Translations under genes and position numbers: made by a program | Assembly (NCBI RefSeq): GCF_963676815.1 | Contig: NZ_OY781365.1 | Location: forward strand, 4,002,501-4,066,500 | Length of the DNA stretch: 64,000 nucleotides | Reading direction: 5' to 3' | From: an uncultured Draconibacterium sp. | Lineage (GTDB): Bacteria; Bacteroidota; Bacteroidia; Bacteroidales; Prolixibacteraceae | Shown here: piece after piece, positions 15,512-24,739 of the stretch | How the letters are laid out: the number at the start of each line of letters is the position of its first letter | Position numbering within the stretch: position 1 is the first letter of the stretch | Notes under the pieces: model-generated | What the model was told of the DNA's origin: nothing | The model's database searches: none | What the model saw: only the letters and a program-made list of their open reading frames with translations

Positions 15512-17542
15512 ATGGAATTTAACATTGTATCAGATTATAAACCTACGGGAGATCAGCCCGAAGCTATCAGGCAACTTGCTGAAGGAGTGGAAAATGGAGA
15601 GAAATTTCAAACCTTGTTAGGCGTAACCGGCTCGGGTAAAACGTTTACCATGGCCAATGTTATTAAAGAGGTTCAGCGTCCCACATTATTGTTGAGCCAT
15701 AACAAAACACTGGCTGCCCAGTTATACAGCGAAATGAAACAGTTTTTCCCGAATAACGCCGTGGAGTATTTTGTTTCGTATTATGACTATTACCAACCCG
15801 AAGCCTATTTGCCAACCACTGATACATACATTGAAAAGGACCTTTCAATAAATGAGGATATTGAAAAATTACGACTAAGTGCGACTTCGGCTTTGCTTTC
15901 CGGGCGACGCGATGTTGTAGTTGTTTCGTCGGTTTCGTGTTTATACGGAATTGGAAATCCCGAGGATTTTCACGCCAACGTAACAAAGGTTAAGGTTGGC
16001 GATGAAGTTTCGCGAAATGCCTTATTGTACAATTTTGTTGAAGCTTTATACAGCCGTAGCGAAGTAGAGTTTAAACGTGGTAATTTCAGGGTAAAAGGCG
16101 ATACTGTTGATATTTATCCGGCTTATGCTGATGTTGCATACCGAATAACTTTTTGGGGCGATGAAATTGAAGAACTCTCGAGTTTCGATCCGGAAGACGG
16201 ACTTACAATTGAAACAATGGATGAGATTGTTATCTATCCGGCCAATATTTTCGTTACCACAAAAGACCGCATGAAATCGGCTATTCATCAAATTCAGGAT
16301 GATTTGGTAAAGCAGGTTGAGTTTTTTAAAGAAATAGGAAAGCCGCTGGAAGCAAAACGAATTTTAGAACGCACCGAATACGATATGGAAATGATGCGAG
16401 AACTGGGTTATTGCCCAGGAGTGGAGAACTATTCGCGCTATTTTGATGGGCGGGCTCCCGGAACGCGCCCGTTCTGTTTGATGGATTATTTTCCTGACGA
16501 TTTTTTGGTGGTAATCGACGAAAGCCATGTTACTATTCCTCAAATACGGGCCATGTATGGCGGCGATAATTCAAGAAAAACAAACCTGGTGGAATATGGA
16601 TTTCGTTTGCCTGCAGCAATTGATAACCGGCCGCTAAAATTTGAAGAATTTGAACAGCTGGTAAACCAGGTGGTGTATGTGAGTGCTACGCCTGCCGATT
16701 ATGAACTGGCTAAATGCGAAGGAGTTGTGGTTGAGCAAATTATTAGGCCTACTGGATTGCTGGATCCGATAATCGATGTGCGACCAAGTACCAACCAGAT
16801 TGATGATCTGCTACACGAAATCCATATCCGAATTGATAAAAACGAGCGGGTGTTGGTTACCACCTTAACCAAAAGAATGGCCGAAGAGCTTTCGAAATAC
16901 CTGGTGAATATGGGAGTGAAAACCCGCTACATTCACTCTGATGTTGATACCATGGAACGTATTGAAATAATGGAGCAGCTGCGCAAAGGAGAGTTTGATG
17001 TGCTGGTGGGAATTAACCTGCTGCGTGAAGGACTGGATTTGCCCGAGGTGTCGTTGGTGGCCATTTTAGATGCCGATAAAGAAGGCTTTTTACGCTCGGA
17101 ACGATCGCTGACTCAGACGGCCGGACGGGCGGCACGTAACCTTAACGGCATGGTAATTATGTATGCCGATAAAATTACCGACTCGATGCAAAGAACAATC
17201 GATTCGACCAATTATCGCCGCGAGAAGCAGCTGAAATACAATGAAGAGCATAACATTGTGCCAAAAGCTATTGTGAAACCAACGCGCGAAATTATTGGTT
17301 ACGAATACCGGAGCGACAAAACTCAGGAATATGAAGGAGGAATGGGGCAACCCGATATTGCTGCCGACCCTGTAGTTCAATACATGAGTGTTGATGGACT
17401 GGAAAAAGCTGTTGAAAAAACGAAAAAACAAATGCAGGCAGCTGCTAAAGATCTTGATTTTATTGAAGCTGCACGATTACGCGATGAAATGTTTGCTTTG
17501 CAGGCGTTAATACAGGAACGTAAACAGGGAAATAAGAAATAG
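15512..17542 (+). CDS. uvrB: UvrABC excinuclease subunit B
   Basis: A 676-aa DNA damage-verification helicase of nucleotide excision repair. Walker A is GVTGSGKT near residue 39-46. The beta-hairpin that clamps DNA is seen in SYYDYYQPEAYLP near 90. DESH is in VVIDESHVTIPQ near 335, and helicase motifs V and VI appear in GINLLREGLDLPEVSLVAILDADKEGFLRS and QTAGRAARN. A C-terminal UVR motif (about 630-665) binds UvrC. Length and motif order are standard. Confidence 0.97.
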   Translation: MEFNIVSDYKPTGDQPEAIRQLAEGVENGEKFQTLLGVTGSGKTFTMANVIKEVQRPTLLLSHNKTLAAQLYSEMKQFFPNNAVEYFVSYYDYYQPEAYLPTTDTYIEKDLSINEDIEKLRLSATSALLSGRRDVVVVSSVSCLYGIGNPEDFHANVTKVKVGDEVSRNALLYNFVEALYSRSEVEFKRGNFRVKGDTVDIYPAYADVAYRITFWGDEIEELSSFDPEDGLTIETMDEIVIYPANIFVTTKDRMKSAIHQIQDDLVKQVEFFKEIGKPLEAKRILERTEYDMEMMRELGYCPGVENYSRYFDGRAPGTRPFCLMDYFPDDFLVVIDESHVTIPQIRAMYGGDNSRKTNLVEYGFRLPAAIDNRPLKFEEFEQLVNQVVYVSATPADYELAKCEGVVVEQIIRPTGLLDPIIDVRPSTNQIDDLLHEIHIRIDKNERVLVTTLTKRMAEELSKYLVNMGVKTRYIHSDVDTMERIEIMEQLRKGEFDVLVGINLLREGLDLPEVSLVAILDADKEGFLRSERSLTQTAGRAARNLNGMVIMYADKITDSMQRTIDSTNYRREKQLKYNEEHNIVPKAIVKPTREIIGYEYRSDKTQEYEGGMGQPDIAADPVVQYMSVDGLEKAVEKTKKQMQAAAKDLDFIEAARLRDEMFALQALIQERKQGNKK

Positions 17543-17640
17543 AGAACCTATAATAACATTAAAAAAAGCCGTTTAAGCAATATTAACGTATTGAAAAAGT
17601 GATCTGAACCCGCAGAAATAGTATGTTTTTTAAAAAAGTG

Positions 17641-17648
17641 TATTTTTG
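17641..17648 (+). promoter_or_regulatory. -7 promoter box ahead of the Yip1 gene
   Basis: TATTTTTG fits TAnnTTTG and lies 17 bp before the start codon, giving a very short leader. Confidence 0.4.
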
Positions 17649-17665
17649 CGGCAAAATTGTGAGGG

Positions 17666-18229
17666 ATGGAGTTTTCATTTTCAAAACTTATCGGAGAAGT
17701 TAAGCTAATTCTTATAAATCCTAAGGGGTTTTGGATAGAGAAAAAAGAGTCGGCTGAGAGTCAGCAACTCTGGATATATTATTTGTTGCCTATTGCTTTG
17801 GCCGGAGCACTGGCTGTATTTATCGGGGAGTTTTTTAAGCGCACCGATTTTTTTATTCAGTTTCCACTGTTAAAGGCATTTCGCGAGGTACTGTTATTTG
17901 TGTTGCAATACTTTATCAGCGTTTTCTTTACAAAAGAGTTAATGAAAACTTTTGGTGCAGAAAAAAATGTAGCACTTGCTCGAAAATTGGTTGTGTATTC
18001 AATGACACCAATGCTTTTAGTATCCATTATAACGGGCTTATTTCCATTTTTATACGTTGTTGATATACTTGGAATTTACAGTTTTTACCTGTTTTGGGTT
18101 GGTGCAAAAGAGTTACTCACCTTTCCCGAAAATAAAGAGCACAGCTATATTTTAATCACAATTGTGGTTAACTTTTTTATCTTTAGTTTTTTAAGTATTT
18201 TTTTATCGAAACTACTGCTTAGTTTCTAA
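17666..18229 (+). CDS. Yip1 family membrane protein
   Basis: A 187-aa inner-membrane protein with about five hydrophobic helices: near 30-50, 70-90, 110-130, 133-150 and 163-185. The layout, a short amphipathic N-terminus (KLIGEVKLILINPKGFWIEKKES) before the helices, is the usual form of bacterial Yip1-domain proteins. Bacterial members have no firmly established role. smpB starts 16 bp downstream, so the two may be co-transcribed. Confidence 0.78.
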   Translation: MEFSFSKLIGEVKLILINPKGFWIEKKESAESQQLWIYYLLPIALAGALAVFIGEFFKRTDFFIQFPLLKAFREVLLFVLQYFISVFFTKELMKTFGAEKNVALARKLVVYSMTPMLLVSIITGLFPFLYVVDILGIYSFYLFWVGAKELLTFPENKEHSYILITIVVNFFIFSFLSIFLSKLLLSF

Positions 18230-18245
18230 TTAATTTGCCGGAAAT

Positions 18246-18707
18246 ATGTCGCACAAGCCACAGCAGAATATTAGTATTAAAAACCGTAAAGCCTCGTTTA
18301 ATTACGAGCTTATTGAGCGTTTTGTGGCCGGAATAAAATTGGTTGGTACCGAAATAAAGTCTATCCGAAACGGAAAGGTAAATCTAACCGATTCGTATTG
18401 TACGCTGATTAATGGCGAAATGTATGTGATAAATCTGCATATTGCCGAATACGAGATGGGTACCATTAATAATCACATTGCCAAACGCGACCGGAAGTTG
18501 CTGCTCAACAAAAAAGAAATTGAGAAACTAGATAAAAAGGTAAAAGAATCGGGGCTTACTATTGTGCCAACAAAATTGTTTGTAAACGATCGAGGATTGG
18601 CAAAACTCGAGATTGCTCTGGCGCGCGGTAAAAAAACATACGATAAACGCGAAACACTAAAAAGTAAAGATGCCAAACGAGACATTGACCGGGCAATGAA
18701 ATTTTAG
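18246..18707 (+). CDS. smpB: SsrA-binding protein SmpB
   Basis: A 153-aa tmRNA partner that rescues stalled ribosomes in trans-translation. The beta-barrel shows NRKASFNYELIERFVAGIKLVGTE and the conserved NSF-like LIEG-type segments, with HIAEYEMG in the middle and GKKTYDKRETLKSKDAKRDI at the C-terminus; this tail becomes helical in the mRNA channel. Length matches the family. The tmRNA gene itself is not in the window. Confidence 0.96.
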   Translation: MSHKPQQNISIKNRKASFNYELIERFVAGIKLVGTEIKSIRNGKVNLTDSYCTLINGEMYVINLHIAEYEMGTINNHIAKRDRKLLLNKKEIEKLDKKVKESGLTIVPTKLFVNDRGLAKLEIALARGKKTYDKRETLKSKDAKRDIDRAMKF

Positions 18708-18790
18708 TGAATCATCAAAGCAAAAGTTAAAAGCCTTTGAGTATGTTTAAACGTTTCTAAATCTCCAAATCAATCCCTTAATTAAGTAAA

Positions 18791-19513
18791 CTAAACACTC
18801 TCTAAGTTTTCAAATGGAATAATTTTATCGCCTTTGTATTTAAGCAGCAAGTTGGCAACGGCCATCGTATCTTTTTCGCAGTATTTCACAATGCGGTCGA
18901 TATCGTTTTCTTCCCAGTAAACTTTTGCCACCTGGCTGCCGTCTATATCGTCTTTTGGTGTAGGAATGTTAAACAGTTCGCACAACAACGATAAAGATGT
19001 GTAATGCTTGTAATCGCCAAATTTCCAGAGCTGCAGAGTGTCTATCAAAATGTCTTTTACTTCCCAGGGTTTGGCGCCGGCAATGTCGAGCACTTTCGGC
19101 AAAGTAAGATTATTCACCAATGCTCTTCTCGAAATATACGGGAAATCAAACTCCTGCCCGTTGTGCGCACACAACCTGCGCTTACCAACTCGGGCAAATC
19201 CATCAAGCGCATTAAAGAAATTCTGGATCAGTTTTTTCTCGTCATCATCGTAAAACGATTTAACGCGGAAAAAAGGTTCTCCTTTTTTTTGTACAACATA
19301 ACCGGCCGAAATGCATGCTATCTTTCCAAACTCAGCGTAAATACCTGCACGCTCATATAATTCATGCGGCAACTTGCCTTCATTTATCTGAAATTGCATT
19401 TTACGTTCCCAAAGCTGTTGCCACTTTTCGTTCAATTCAGTGTATTCCGGTGCAAGAGGTACAGTTTCAATATCAAGAAAAAGAATTTCTTCTATGTTCA
19501 AGTTTTTTAGCAT
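18791..19513 (-). CDS. 3'-5' exonuclease, PolB-like DEDD type
   Basis: A 240-aa protein of the predicted DNA polymerase B-type exonuclease family (DEDD fold). Exo I is LFLDIETVPL (Asp and Glu near residues 14-16), Exo II lies in LCAHNGQEFDFPYISRR (near 112-128) and Exo III in DRIVKYCEKDTMAVANLLLKY (near 205-225) with the Asp. The fold is clear, but a specific DNA or RNA substrate is not known for these stand-alone proteins. The start overlaps the stop of uridine kinase by one base (TGATG), so the two are translationally coupled. Confidence 0.85.
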   Translation of the reverse strand: MLKNLNIEEILFLDIETVPLAPEYTELNEKWQQLWERKMQFQINEGKLPHELYERAGIYAEFGKIACISAGYVVQKKGEPFFRVKSFYDDDEKKLIQNFFNALDGFARVGKRRLCAHNGQEFDFPYISRRALVNNLTLPKVLDIAGAKPWEVKDILIDTLQLWKFGDYKHYTSLSLLCELFNIPTPKDDIDGSQVAKVYWEENDIDRIVKYCEKDTMAVANLLLKYKGDKIIPFENLESV

Positions 19514-20136
19514 CAGGTTTTGTTTAAAGTTTGTAGTATGTGGTTGGTTAATATCTGGATGGCAATTTTGTTTTTACCACCCTGCGGAACGATAATATCG
19601 GCATATCGTTTTGTTGGCTCGATAAATTGAATGTGGCTTGGCCGAACCGTTTTTTTATAACGTTTTAATACCTGCTCAACATCTCTGCCACGCTCTTGCA
19701 TATCGCGTTGTATAACACGTGTTAATCGAACGTCCGAGTCACAATCAACATAAACTTTTATGTCCATTAAATCGCGCAACGTTTTATTGGTAAGGCATAA
19801 TATTCCCTCAATAATTAACACTTGCTTTGGCTCAACAATATTTGTTTCTTTTTGCCTTGTGCAGCTAATAAACGAATAAACCGGCTCTTCAATTGGCAGG
19901 CCCTGTTTAAGCTTCTTTACATGGTCAATCATTAAGTCGAATTCAATTGAATCCGGATGATCGAAGTTTTTTTGTCTCCGTTCTTCTAACGAAAGATCAC
20001 TGTTATCGTAGTAATACGAGTCGTGTGAAAGTATTGCTACCTCGTTGTCACAAAACTTTTCGCTAATTTTTTTTACAACCGTGGTTTTTCCCGAACCGGT
20101 GCCGCCTGCAATGCCAATTACCAGCATACTGTTCAA
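19513..20136 (-). CDS. udk: Uridine kinase
   Basis: A 207-aa P-loop kinase that phosphorylates uridine and cytidine in pyrimidine salvage. Walker A is GGTGSGKT (about residues 11-18). SHDSYYYD and NFDHPDSIEFDLM (substrate-binding) and the lid arginines in TRVIQRDMQERGRDVEQVLKRY are all present. Length matches Udk. A second possible start (MLVIGIAGG) lies three codons in. It is first in a two-gene operon with the exonuclease. Confidence 0.95.
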   Translation of the reverse strand: MNSMLVIGIAGGTGSGKTTVVKKISEKFCDNEVAILSHDSYYYDNSDLSLEERRQKNFDHPDSIEFDLMIDHVKKLKQGLPIEEPVYSFISCTRQKETNIVEPKQVLIIEGILCLTNKTLRDLMDIKVYVDCDSDVRLTRVIQRDMQERGRDVEQVLKRYKKTVRPSHIQFIEPTKRYADIIVPQGGKNKIAIQILTNHILQTLNKT

Positions 20137-20232
20137 TTTATTTGTTAAATGATAATTGAAGATTAAAATTAAACGCTAAGAAAACACTATTTTCGCAGCC
20201 ATAAAAGCACAAGTTACAAAAAATAGACAGCA

Positions 20233-20532
20233 ATGATTAATCACGTCGTTCTTTTTAAATTGAAGGATTATCCGGCCGAAGAAAAAACGGAAATAATTGC
20301 CGAACTAAAAGCAATGTTATTGGGTTTAAAACATAAAATTGCCGAACTGAAGCACATTGAAGTAGGTGAAAATTATGAGTTAGACTCTAAAAGTTACGAT
20401 ATGGCCTTGCTTTCGCATTTCGAGAGTGTTGAAGATTTGGACGTGTATCGTGTACATCCCGAGCACTTGAAAGTAGTAAAACGTATTGGCGAAACTACTG
20501 ATGCACGTGCCGCTGTCGACTTTAATTTTTAA
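20233..20532 (+). CDS. Dabb domain protein (stress-responsive alpha/beta barrel)
   Basis: A 99-aa protein of the Dabb family, ferredoxin-like dimers found from bacteria to plants. Visible hallmarks are MINHVVLFKLKD at the start, the helix KHKIAELKHIEVGENYE, the central DMALLSHFESVEDLDVYRVHPEHLKVV and the C-terminal strand AAVDF. Function in bacteria is mostly unknown. It precedes manA by 39 bp on the same strand. Confidence 0.85.
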   Translation: MINHVVLFKLKDYPAEEKTEIIAELKAMLLGLKHKIAELKHIEVGENYELDSKSYDMALLSHFESVEDLDVYRVHPEHLKVVKRIGETTDARAAVDFNF

Positions 20533-20571
20533 TCCACGTTGCAAAACTTTTATCAATAATCCGTAGTAATT

Positions 20572-21555
20572 ATGAGTAATCTTTATCCTATAAAATTTAA
20601 ACCAATTTTTCACGAGAAAATCTGGGGTGGAAACCGAATGAAAACCATCCTGAATAAAGATTTTGGCGACATGCCCAATTGTGGCGAAAGCTGGGAACTT
20701 TCGGGAGTTAACGGAAATATTTCGGTGGTTAGCAATGGCTTTTTAGCCGGTAACGACCTGAATGAGCTGATTGAAATTTACATGGGCGATCTGGTAGGCG
20801 ATAAAGTTTACGAAAAATTTGGTGTTGAATTTCCATTGCTGATAAAATTTATCGATGCTCAGGATGATCTGTCTATCCAGGTTCATCCAAACGATAAGCT
20901 GTCGAAAGAAAGACACAATGCCTACGGAAAAACAGAAATGTGGTATGTTGCCGGAGCCGAAAAAGGAGCGCTTATCAACTCCGGATTTAACCAGGAGGTT
21001 AATCGTGAAAAATACCTGGAGTATTTTAATGCAGGCAAACTAACCGATTTACTACATTACGATGAGGCACAGGTTGGCGATGTTTTCTTTATTCCCGCCG
21101 GTCGTGTTCATGCCATTGGTAAAGGCTGTTTGGTAGCCGAAATTCAGCAAACATCGGATGTTACTTACCGTATTTTCGATTACAACCGAAAAGACGATAA
21201 AGGTAACGAGCGCGAATTGCATACCGATTTGGCGTTAGATGCTATCGATTTTTCGTACTCGAGCCGGTATAAAACAGATTACAAAACCGAGGAAAATAAA
21301 GCTGTAGAAATTGTAAGCTGTCCGTATTTTACCACCAATATTATCGAATTTAATAAAGAGCAGGATAAAGATTACAATCAACTCGATTCGTTCGTTATTT
21401 ACATGACAATGGAAGGCGATTTTGAAATTGTTACCGAAGGCGGATCAGAAACCGTGGCAATGGGAGAGACCGTTCTTTTACCGGCCAGCCTTGAATCGGT
21501 ACAGTTGAAACCAAAAAGCGAATCGGTAAAAATCCTCGAGGTTTATATCAAATAG
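20572..21555 (+). CDS. manA: Mannose-6-phosphate isomerase, class I
   Basis: A 327-aa zinc-dependent cupin that interconverts mannose 6-phosphate and fructose 6-phosphate. The zinc site is formed by the QVHPND motif (about residue 97) with a Glu in KTEMWYV and the His in GRVHAIGKG (about 175). The start MSNLYPIKFKPIFHEKIWGG is characteristic. It feeds GDP-mannose for glycan synthesis or opens mannose catabolism; neighbours do not say which. Length is typical of the short bacterial form. Confidence 0.93.
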   Translation: MSNLYPIKFKPIFHEKIWGGNRMKTILNKDFGDMPNCGESWELSGVNGNISVVSNGFLAGNDLNELIEIYMGDLVGDKVYEKFGVEFPLLIKFIDAQDDLSIQVHPNDKLSKERHNAYGKTEMWYVAGAEKGALINSGFNQEVNREKYLEYFNAGKLTDLLHYDEAQVGDVFFIPAGRVHAIGKGCLVAEIQQTSDVTYRIFDYNRKDDKGNERELHTDLALDAIDFSYSSRYKTDYKTEENKAVEIVSCPYFTTNIIEFNKEQDKDYNQLDSFVIYMTMEGDFEIVTEGGSETVAMGETVLLPASLESVQLKPKSESVKILEVYIK

Positions 21556-21603
21556 AAGAATATTTCTTACCTTAAGAAATCATTCAAAAAAAACGCAACT
21601 TTT

Positions 21604-22200
21604 ATGGAGATAAAAGAAGCTCAGTTTGTGATGAGCAATACTGAAGTTGATAAATGTCCCGCACCTGATAGACCGGAATATGCTTTTATAGGCCGGTCGA
21701 ATGTGGGCAAATCATCATTAATTAATATGCTCACCAACAAAAGATCGTTGGCAAAGATTTCAGGCAAACCCGGAAAAACGCGGTTGATCAATCATTTTCT
21801 GATTAACAAAGAGTGGTACCTGGTTGATTTACCGGGCTACGGTTACGCGCAGGTTCCCAAAGCCGAGCGGCTGAAGTGGGAGAAAATGCTAAAAAACTAT
21901 ATTCTTAAACGCGAAAATCTTTATTGCCTGTTTGTTTTAATCGACTCGCGACACGAAGCGCAAAAAGTTGATCTCGAATTTATGGAGTGGCTGGGCATTA
22001 GTGGAATTCCTTTCAATATAGTTTTTACCAAAACTGATAAATTGAAACCGGGGGAGCTTGAAAACAAGTTAAAAGCATACGAAGAAAAGTTGTTTGAAAC
22101 CTGGGAAACAATGCCCGGATATTTTATATCTTCGGCAGAGAAGGGAATTGGAAAAGATGAGATTTTGGGCATGATTGCCGAAGTGAACAGCGGGAAATAG
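21604..22200 (+). CDS. engB: Ribosome biogenesis GTPase YsxC/EngB
   Basis: A 198-aa TRAFAC-class GTPase needed for assembly of the large ribosomal subunit. G1 is GRSNVGKSS (about residues 30-38), G2 has the Thr in GKPGKTRLINHF, G3 is DLPGYGYA, G4 is FTKTDK and G5 SSAEKGIG. The order and short C-terminus match the family. manA lies 49 bp upstream on the same strand. Confidence 0.96.
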   Translation: MEIKEAQFVMSNTEVDKCPAPDRPEYAFIGRSNVGKSSLINMLTNKRSLAKISGKPGKTRLINHFLINKEWYLVDLPGYGYAQVPKAERLKWEKMLKNYILKRENLYCLFVLIDSRHEAQKVDLEFMEWLGISGIPFNIVFTKTDKLKPGELENKLKAYEEKLFETWETMPGYFISSAEKGIGKDEILGMIAEVNSGK

Positions 22201-22261
22201 TTTTTCGTTGTACGAATAAAGTAAATGAGCTAACAATTATTTTAGATACTCGTAAAGTTGT

Positions 22262-22269
22262 TAACTTTG
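22262..22269 (+). promoter_or_regulatory. -7 promoter box ahead of prs
   Basis: TAACTTTG fits TAnnTTTG. It would start a transcript about 125 nt before the prs start codon, in the 200-bp gap after engB. Confidence 0.4.
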
Positions 22270-22402
22270 CAAAATATCAGAATTATTCAAATAAGCAGTA
22301 TGGCGAAACGCAAAACAATGCTGAATTTTACTCCCGGATTATTGTTTAAACAGCCCGCCATGTATCCCCGCGCAATTTGTCGAAATAAAAATTACTAAAT
22401 AA

Positions 22403-23344
22403 ATGGAGATGAAAACTCACCCACTGAAAATTTTTACCGGACGAACAACCAGATATTTAACAGAAAAAATTTGTGATAGTCTGGACGTTGATTTGGGACA
22501 TTCGTCGTGCCCGGTTTTTGCCGATGGCGAATTTGAACCGTGTTACGAAGAAACCATTCGGGGCTCGCATATTTTTATTGTGCAGTCTACACCTCCGTCG
22601 GCTGATAACCTGCTGGAGTTGTTGTTGATGGTTGATGCTGCAAAACGGGCAAGTGCCTACAAAGTTATCGCAGTGGTTCCTTATTTTGGTTATGCGCGTC
22701 AAGACCGCAAAGATAAACCGAGGGTTTCTATTGGGGCAAAACTTGTTGCCGACCTGCTTTCAGTTTCTGGAATTGACCGATTGATAACAATGGATTTGCA
22801 TGCCGATCAAATTCAGGGATTTTTTAATGTACCGGTTGATCATCTTTATGCCTCAACACTGTTTGTTCCGTTTATTGAAAAAATGGGATTGGATAATGTA
22901 GTCATAGCATCGCCTGATGTGGGTGGAACAAAACGCGCCAATACTTATGCAAAAATGTTGAATACCGGTATCGTTATTTGCCACAAAACGCGCGCACGTC
23001 CTAACGAGGTTGGAAACATGACTGTTATTGGTGATGTTGAAAACAAAGACGTGATAATTGTTGACGACATGATCGATACTGCCGGAACAATTACAAAAGC
23101 TGCCAACCTGATGAAGAAAAAAGGTGCAAGAAGTGTTCGTGCTTTTGCTGCTCACGGAGTATTGTCCGGACCGGCATTGGAAAGAATTGAAAAATCGGAA
23201 CTGGAAGAAGTATATTTTACTGATTCGATTAAGCCAAAAACTGGCTGCGATAAAATTAAATATATCTCAACAGCCGAAGCTTTCGGAGAAGCCATTCGCA
23301 GGGTTTATAAAAATCAGTCAATAAGTTCGTTATATTATAAATAA
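22403..23344 (+). CDS. prs: Ribose-phosphate pyrophosphokinase
   Basis: A 313-aa enzyme that makes PRPP from ribose 5-phosphate and ATP for purine, pyrimidine, His, Trp and NAD synthesis. Visible hallmarks are FADGEF near residue 35, the catalytic flexible loop YFGYARQDRKDKPRVSIGAK (about 92-112), DLHADQIQGFF (about 131-141) and the PRPP-binding VIIVDDMIDTAGT (about 213-225). Either of two close ATG codons could start it. rplY follows after about 115 bp with its own -7 box. Confidence 0.97.
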   Translation: MEMKTHPLKIFTGRTTRYLTEKICDSLDVDLGHSSCPVFADGEFEPCYEETIRGSHIFIVQSTPPSADNLLELLLMVDAAKRASAYKVIAVVPYFGYARQDRKDKPRVSIGAKLVADLLSVSGIDRLITMDLHADQIQGFFNVPVDHLYASTLFVPFIEKMGLDNVVIASPDVGGTKRANTYAKMLNTGIVICHKTRARPNEVGNMTVIGDVENKDVIIVDDMIDTAGTITKAANLMKKKGARSVRAFAAHGVLSGPALERIEKSELEEVYFTDSIKPKTGCDKIKYISTAEAFGEAIRRVYKNQSISSLYYK

Positions 23345-23348
23345 TTTC

Positions 23349-23356
23349 TATTTTTG
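23349..23356 (+). promoter_or_regulatory. -7 promoter box ahead of rplY
   Basis: TATTTTTG fits TAnnTTTG and lies about 105 bp before rplY, starting a leader of roughly 95 nt that includes a GGAAGGGAGGA purine stretch. Confidence 0.4.
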
Positions 23357-23461
23357 CACCGCTTTTTCCATAAGCAGAGCCATTAATAATGTGCATGCTG
23401 TTTGCCCGACCCAAAGGAAGGGAGGACTGAGTACCATAATTATTAACGTAAATTATTAAAA

Positions 23462-24100
23462 ATGAAATCAGTAGTAATTAAAGGAGAGTTAAGAAAATCT
23501 CTCGGAAAAAAAGATTCTAAAAAACTGCGTGCCGAAGAGAAAGCACCAGCAGTATTGTATGGTGGCGACGAACCAATTCACTTTGCAGTTTCTTTTGCTG
23601 AGTTAAGACAATTAGTTTATACACCAAGCGTATACCTTATCGACCTTGACCTTGATGGTAAAGTGTATAAAGCAATTATGCAAGACATTCAGTGGCATCC
23701 GGTTGATGAAGTTGTACTTCACGTTGATTTTCTTGAAATTAAAGATGATAAAGCTGTAAAAATCAATATTCCGGTAAAAATCGGTGGTTTTGCTAAAGGT
23801 TTAAGAAAAGGTGGTAAGTTAAACACTACTCTTCGTCGCTTGAGCGTTAGAGCTTTGGCTGAGAATTTACCTGATACAATTGATATTGATGTAACAAAAC
23901 TTGATATCGGCCAAAGTATTAAAGTAGCCGACCTTAATATTCCCGGAATCGAGTTGTTAGATCCTAAATCGAACGTTATTGTTGGTGTTGGTATTACCAG
24001 AGCTGCAAGATCGGCTGCCGGTGCTGATACTGATGATGATGAGGAGGAAGGAGAAGAGTCAGCTGAAGGAGCTGAAGCATCAGAATCTTCTGAAGAATAA
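23462..24100 (+). CDS. rplY: 50S ribosomal protein L25/general stress protein Ctc
   Basis: A 212-aa 5S rRNA-binding protein of the large subunit. The L25 domain is residues 1-90 (VIKGELRKSLGKKDSKKLR, PAVLYGG, DIQWHPV...VDFLE) and a TL5/Ctc C-terminal beta domain follows to about 185 (INIPVKIGGFAKGLRKGG). A long acidic tail of Glu, Asp and Ser ends the protein, as in other Bacteroidota. pth follows after a 75-bp gap that can form two alternative hairpins. Confidence 0.96.
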   Translation: MKSVVIKGELRKSLGKKDSKKLRAEEKAPAVLYGGDEPIHFAVSFAELRQLVYTPSVYLIDLDLDGKVYKAIMQDIQWHPVDEVVLHVDFLEIKDDKAVKINIPVKIGGFAKGLRKGGKLNTTLRRLSVRALAENLPDTIDIDVTKLDIGQSIKVADLNIPGIELLDPKSNVIVGVGITRAARSAAGADTDDDEEEGEESAEGAEASESSEE

Positions 24101-24112
24101 ATTATATTCAAG

Positions 24113-24182
24113 TGAAATGCGTCTTGTTTAGGCAAGGCGAATTTCATACGATACCCAAATTAAAAACAGAATCGTATGAAAT
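24113..24182 (+). promoter_or_regulatory. Two mutually exclusive hairpins controlling the pth start
   Basis: Hairpin A pairs TGAAATGCGTCTTG (24113-24126) with CAAGGCGAATTTCA (24133-24146), 12 of 14 positions. Hairpin B pairs ATTTCATACGAT (24141-24152) with ATCGTATGAAAT (24171-24182) perfectly. The arms share 24141-24146, so only one can form. Hairpin B includes the pth start codon at 24176. The regulatory role is inferred from this geometry. Confidence 0.5.
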
Positions 24183-24739
24183 ACTTAATTGCCGGACTCG
24201 GTAATATAGGACCAGAATATAAAAATACTCGCCATAATATTGGCTTTCAAATATTGGACGCACTCGCTGAGGCGTCCAATATTAGTTTTAACGATAAACG
24301 TTACGGTTTTGTAGCCGAATATAAATTCAAAGGCCGAACGTTTATTTTATTAAAGCCAAGCACCTACATGAATCTTAGTGGAAGGGCGGTAAATTACTGG
24401 TTGCAGAAAGAAAAGATTGATATTAAAAATATGCTGGTACTGGTCGATGATCTGGCATTACCATTTGGTACACTGCGGGTTAGAGCAAAAGGTGGTGCCG
24501 GCGGTCACAACGGCCTCGAAAATATAAACCAGGTGCTGGGTCGTAACGATTATGCGCGTTTGCGTTTTGGCATTGGCGACGATTTCCACAAAGGTTTCCA
24601 GGTGAATTATGTGCTTGGAGAGTGGTCGAAAGAGGAACAAAAGGAACTACCATTCAAAATTGATGATGCAATTGATATCATTAAAAGTTTTGGAACACTT
24701 GGTGTCGACCGAACAATGAATTTTCATAACAAGCGGTAA
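24176..24739 (+). CDS. pth: Peptidyl-tRNA hydrolase
   Basis: A 187-aa enzyme that frees tRNA from peptidyl-tRNA dropped by ribosomes. The motifs are GLGNIGPEYKNTRHNIGF (Asn near 9 and the catalytic His near 20), the central LVDDLALPFG with the Asp near 93, and GGAGGHNGLENI near 110. Length is normal. The start codon falls inside a perfect 12-bp inverted repeat. The next gene begins at the base after the stop codon, so the two are translationally coupled. Confidence 0.96.
   Translation: MKYLIAGLGNIGPEYKNTRHNIGFQILDALAEASNISFNDKRYGFVAEYKFKGRTFILLKPSTYMNLSGRAVNYWLQKEKIDIKNMLVLVDDLALPFGTLRVRAKGGAGGHNGLENINQVLGRNDYARLRFGIGDDFHKGFQVNYVLGEWSKEEQKELPFKIDDAIDIIKSFGTLGVDRTMNFHNKR

Noticed and set aside
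22300..22398. 32-aa ORF between engB and prs
   Set aside because: No family pattern, poor codon use, and it fits in the prs leader without support.
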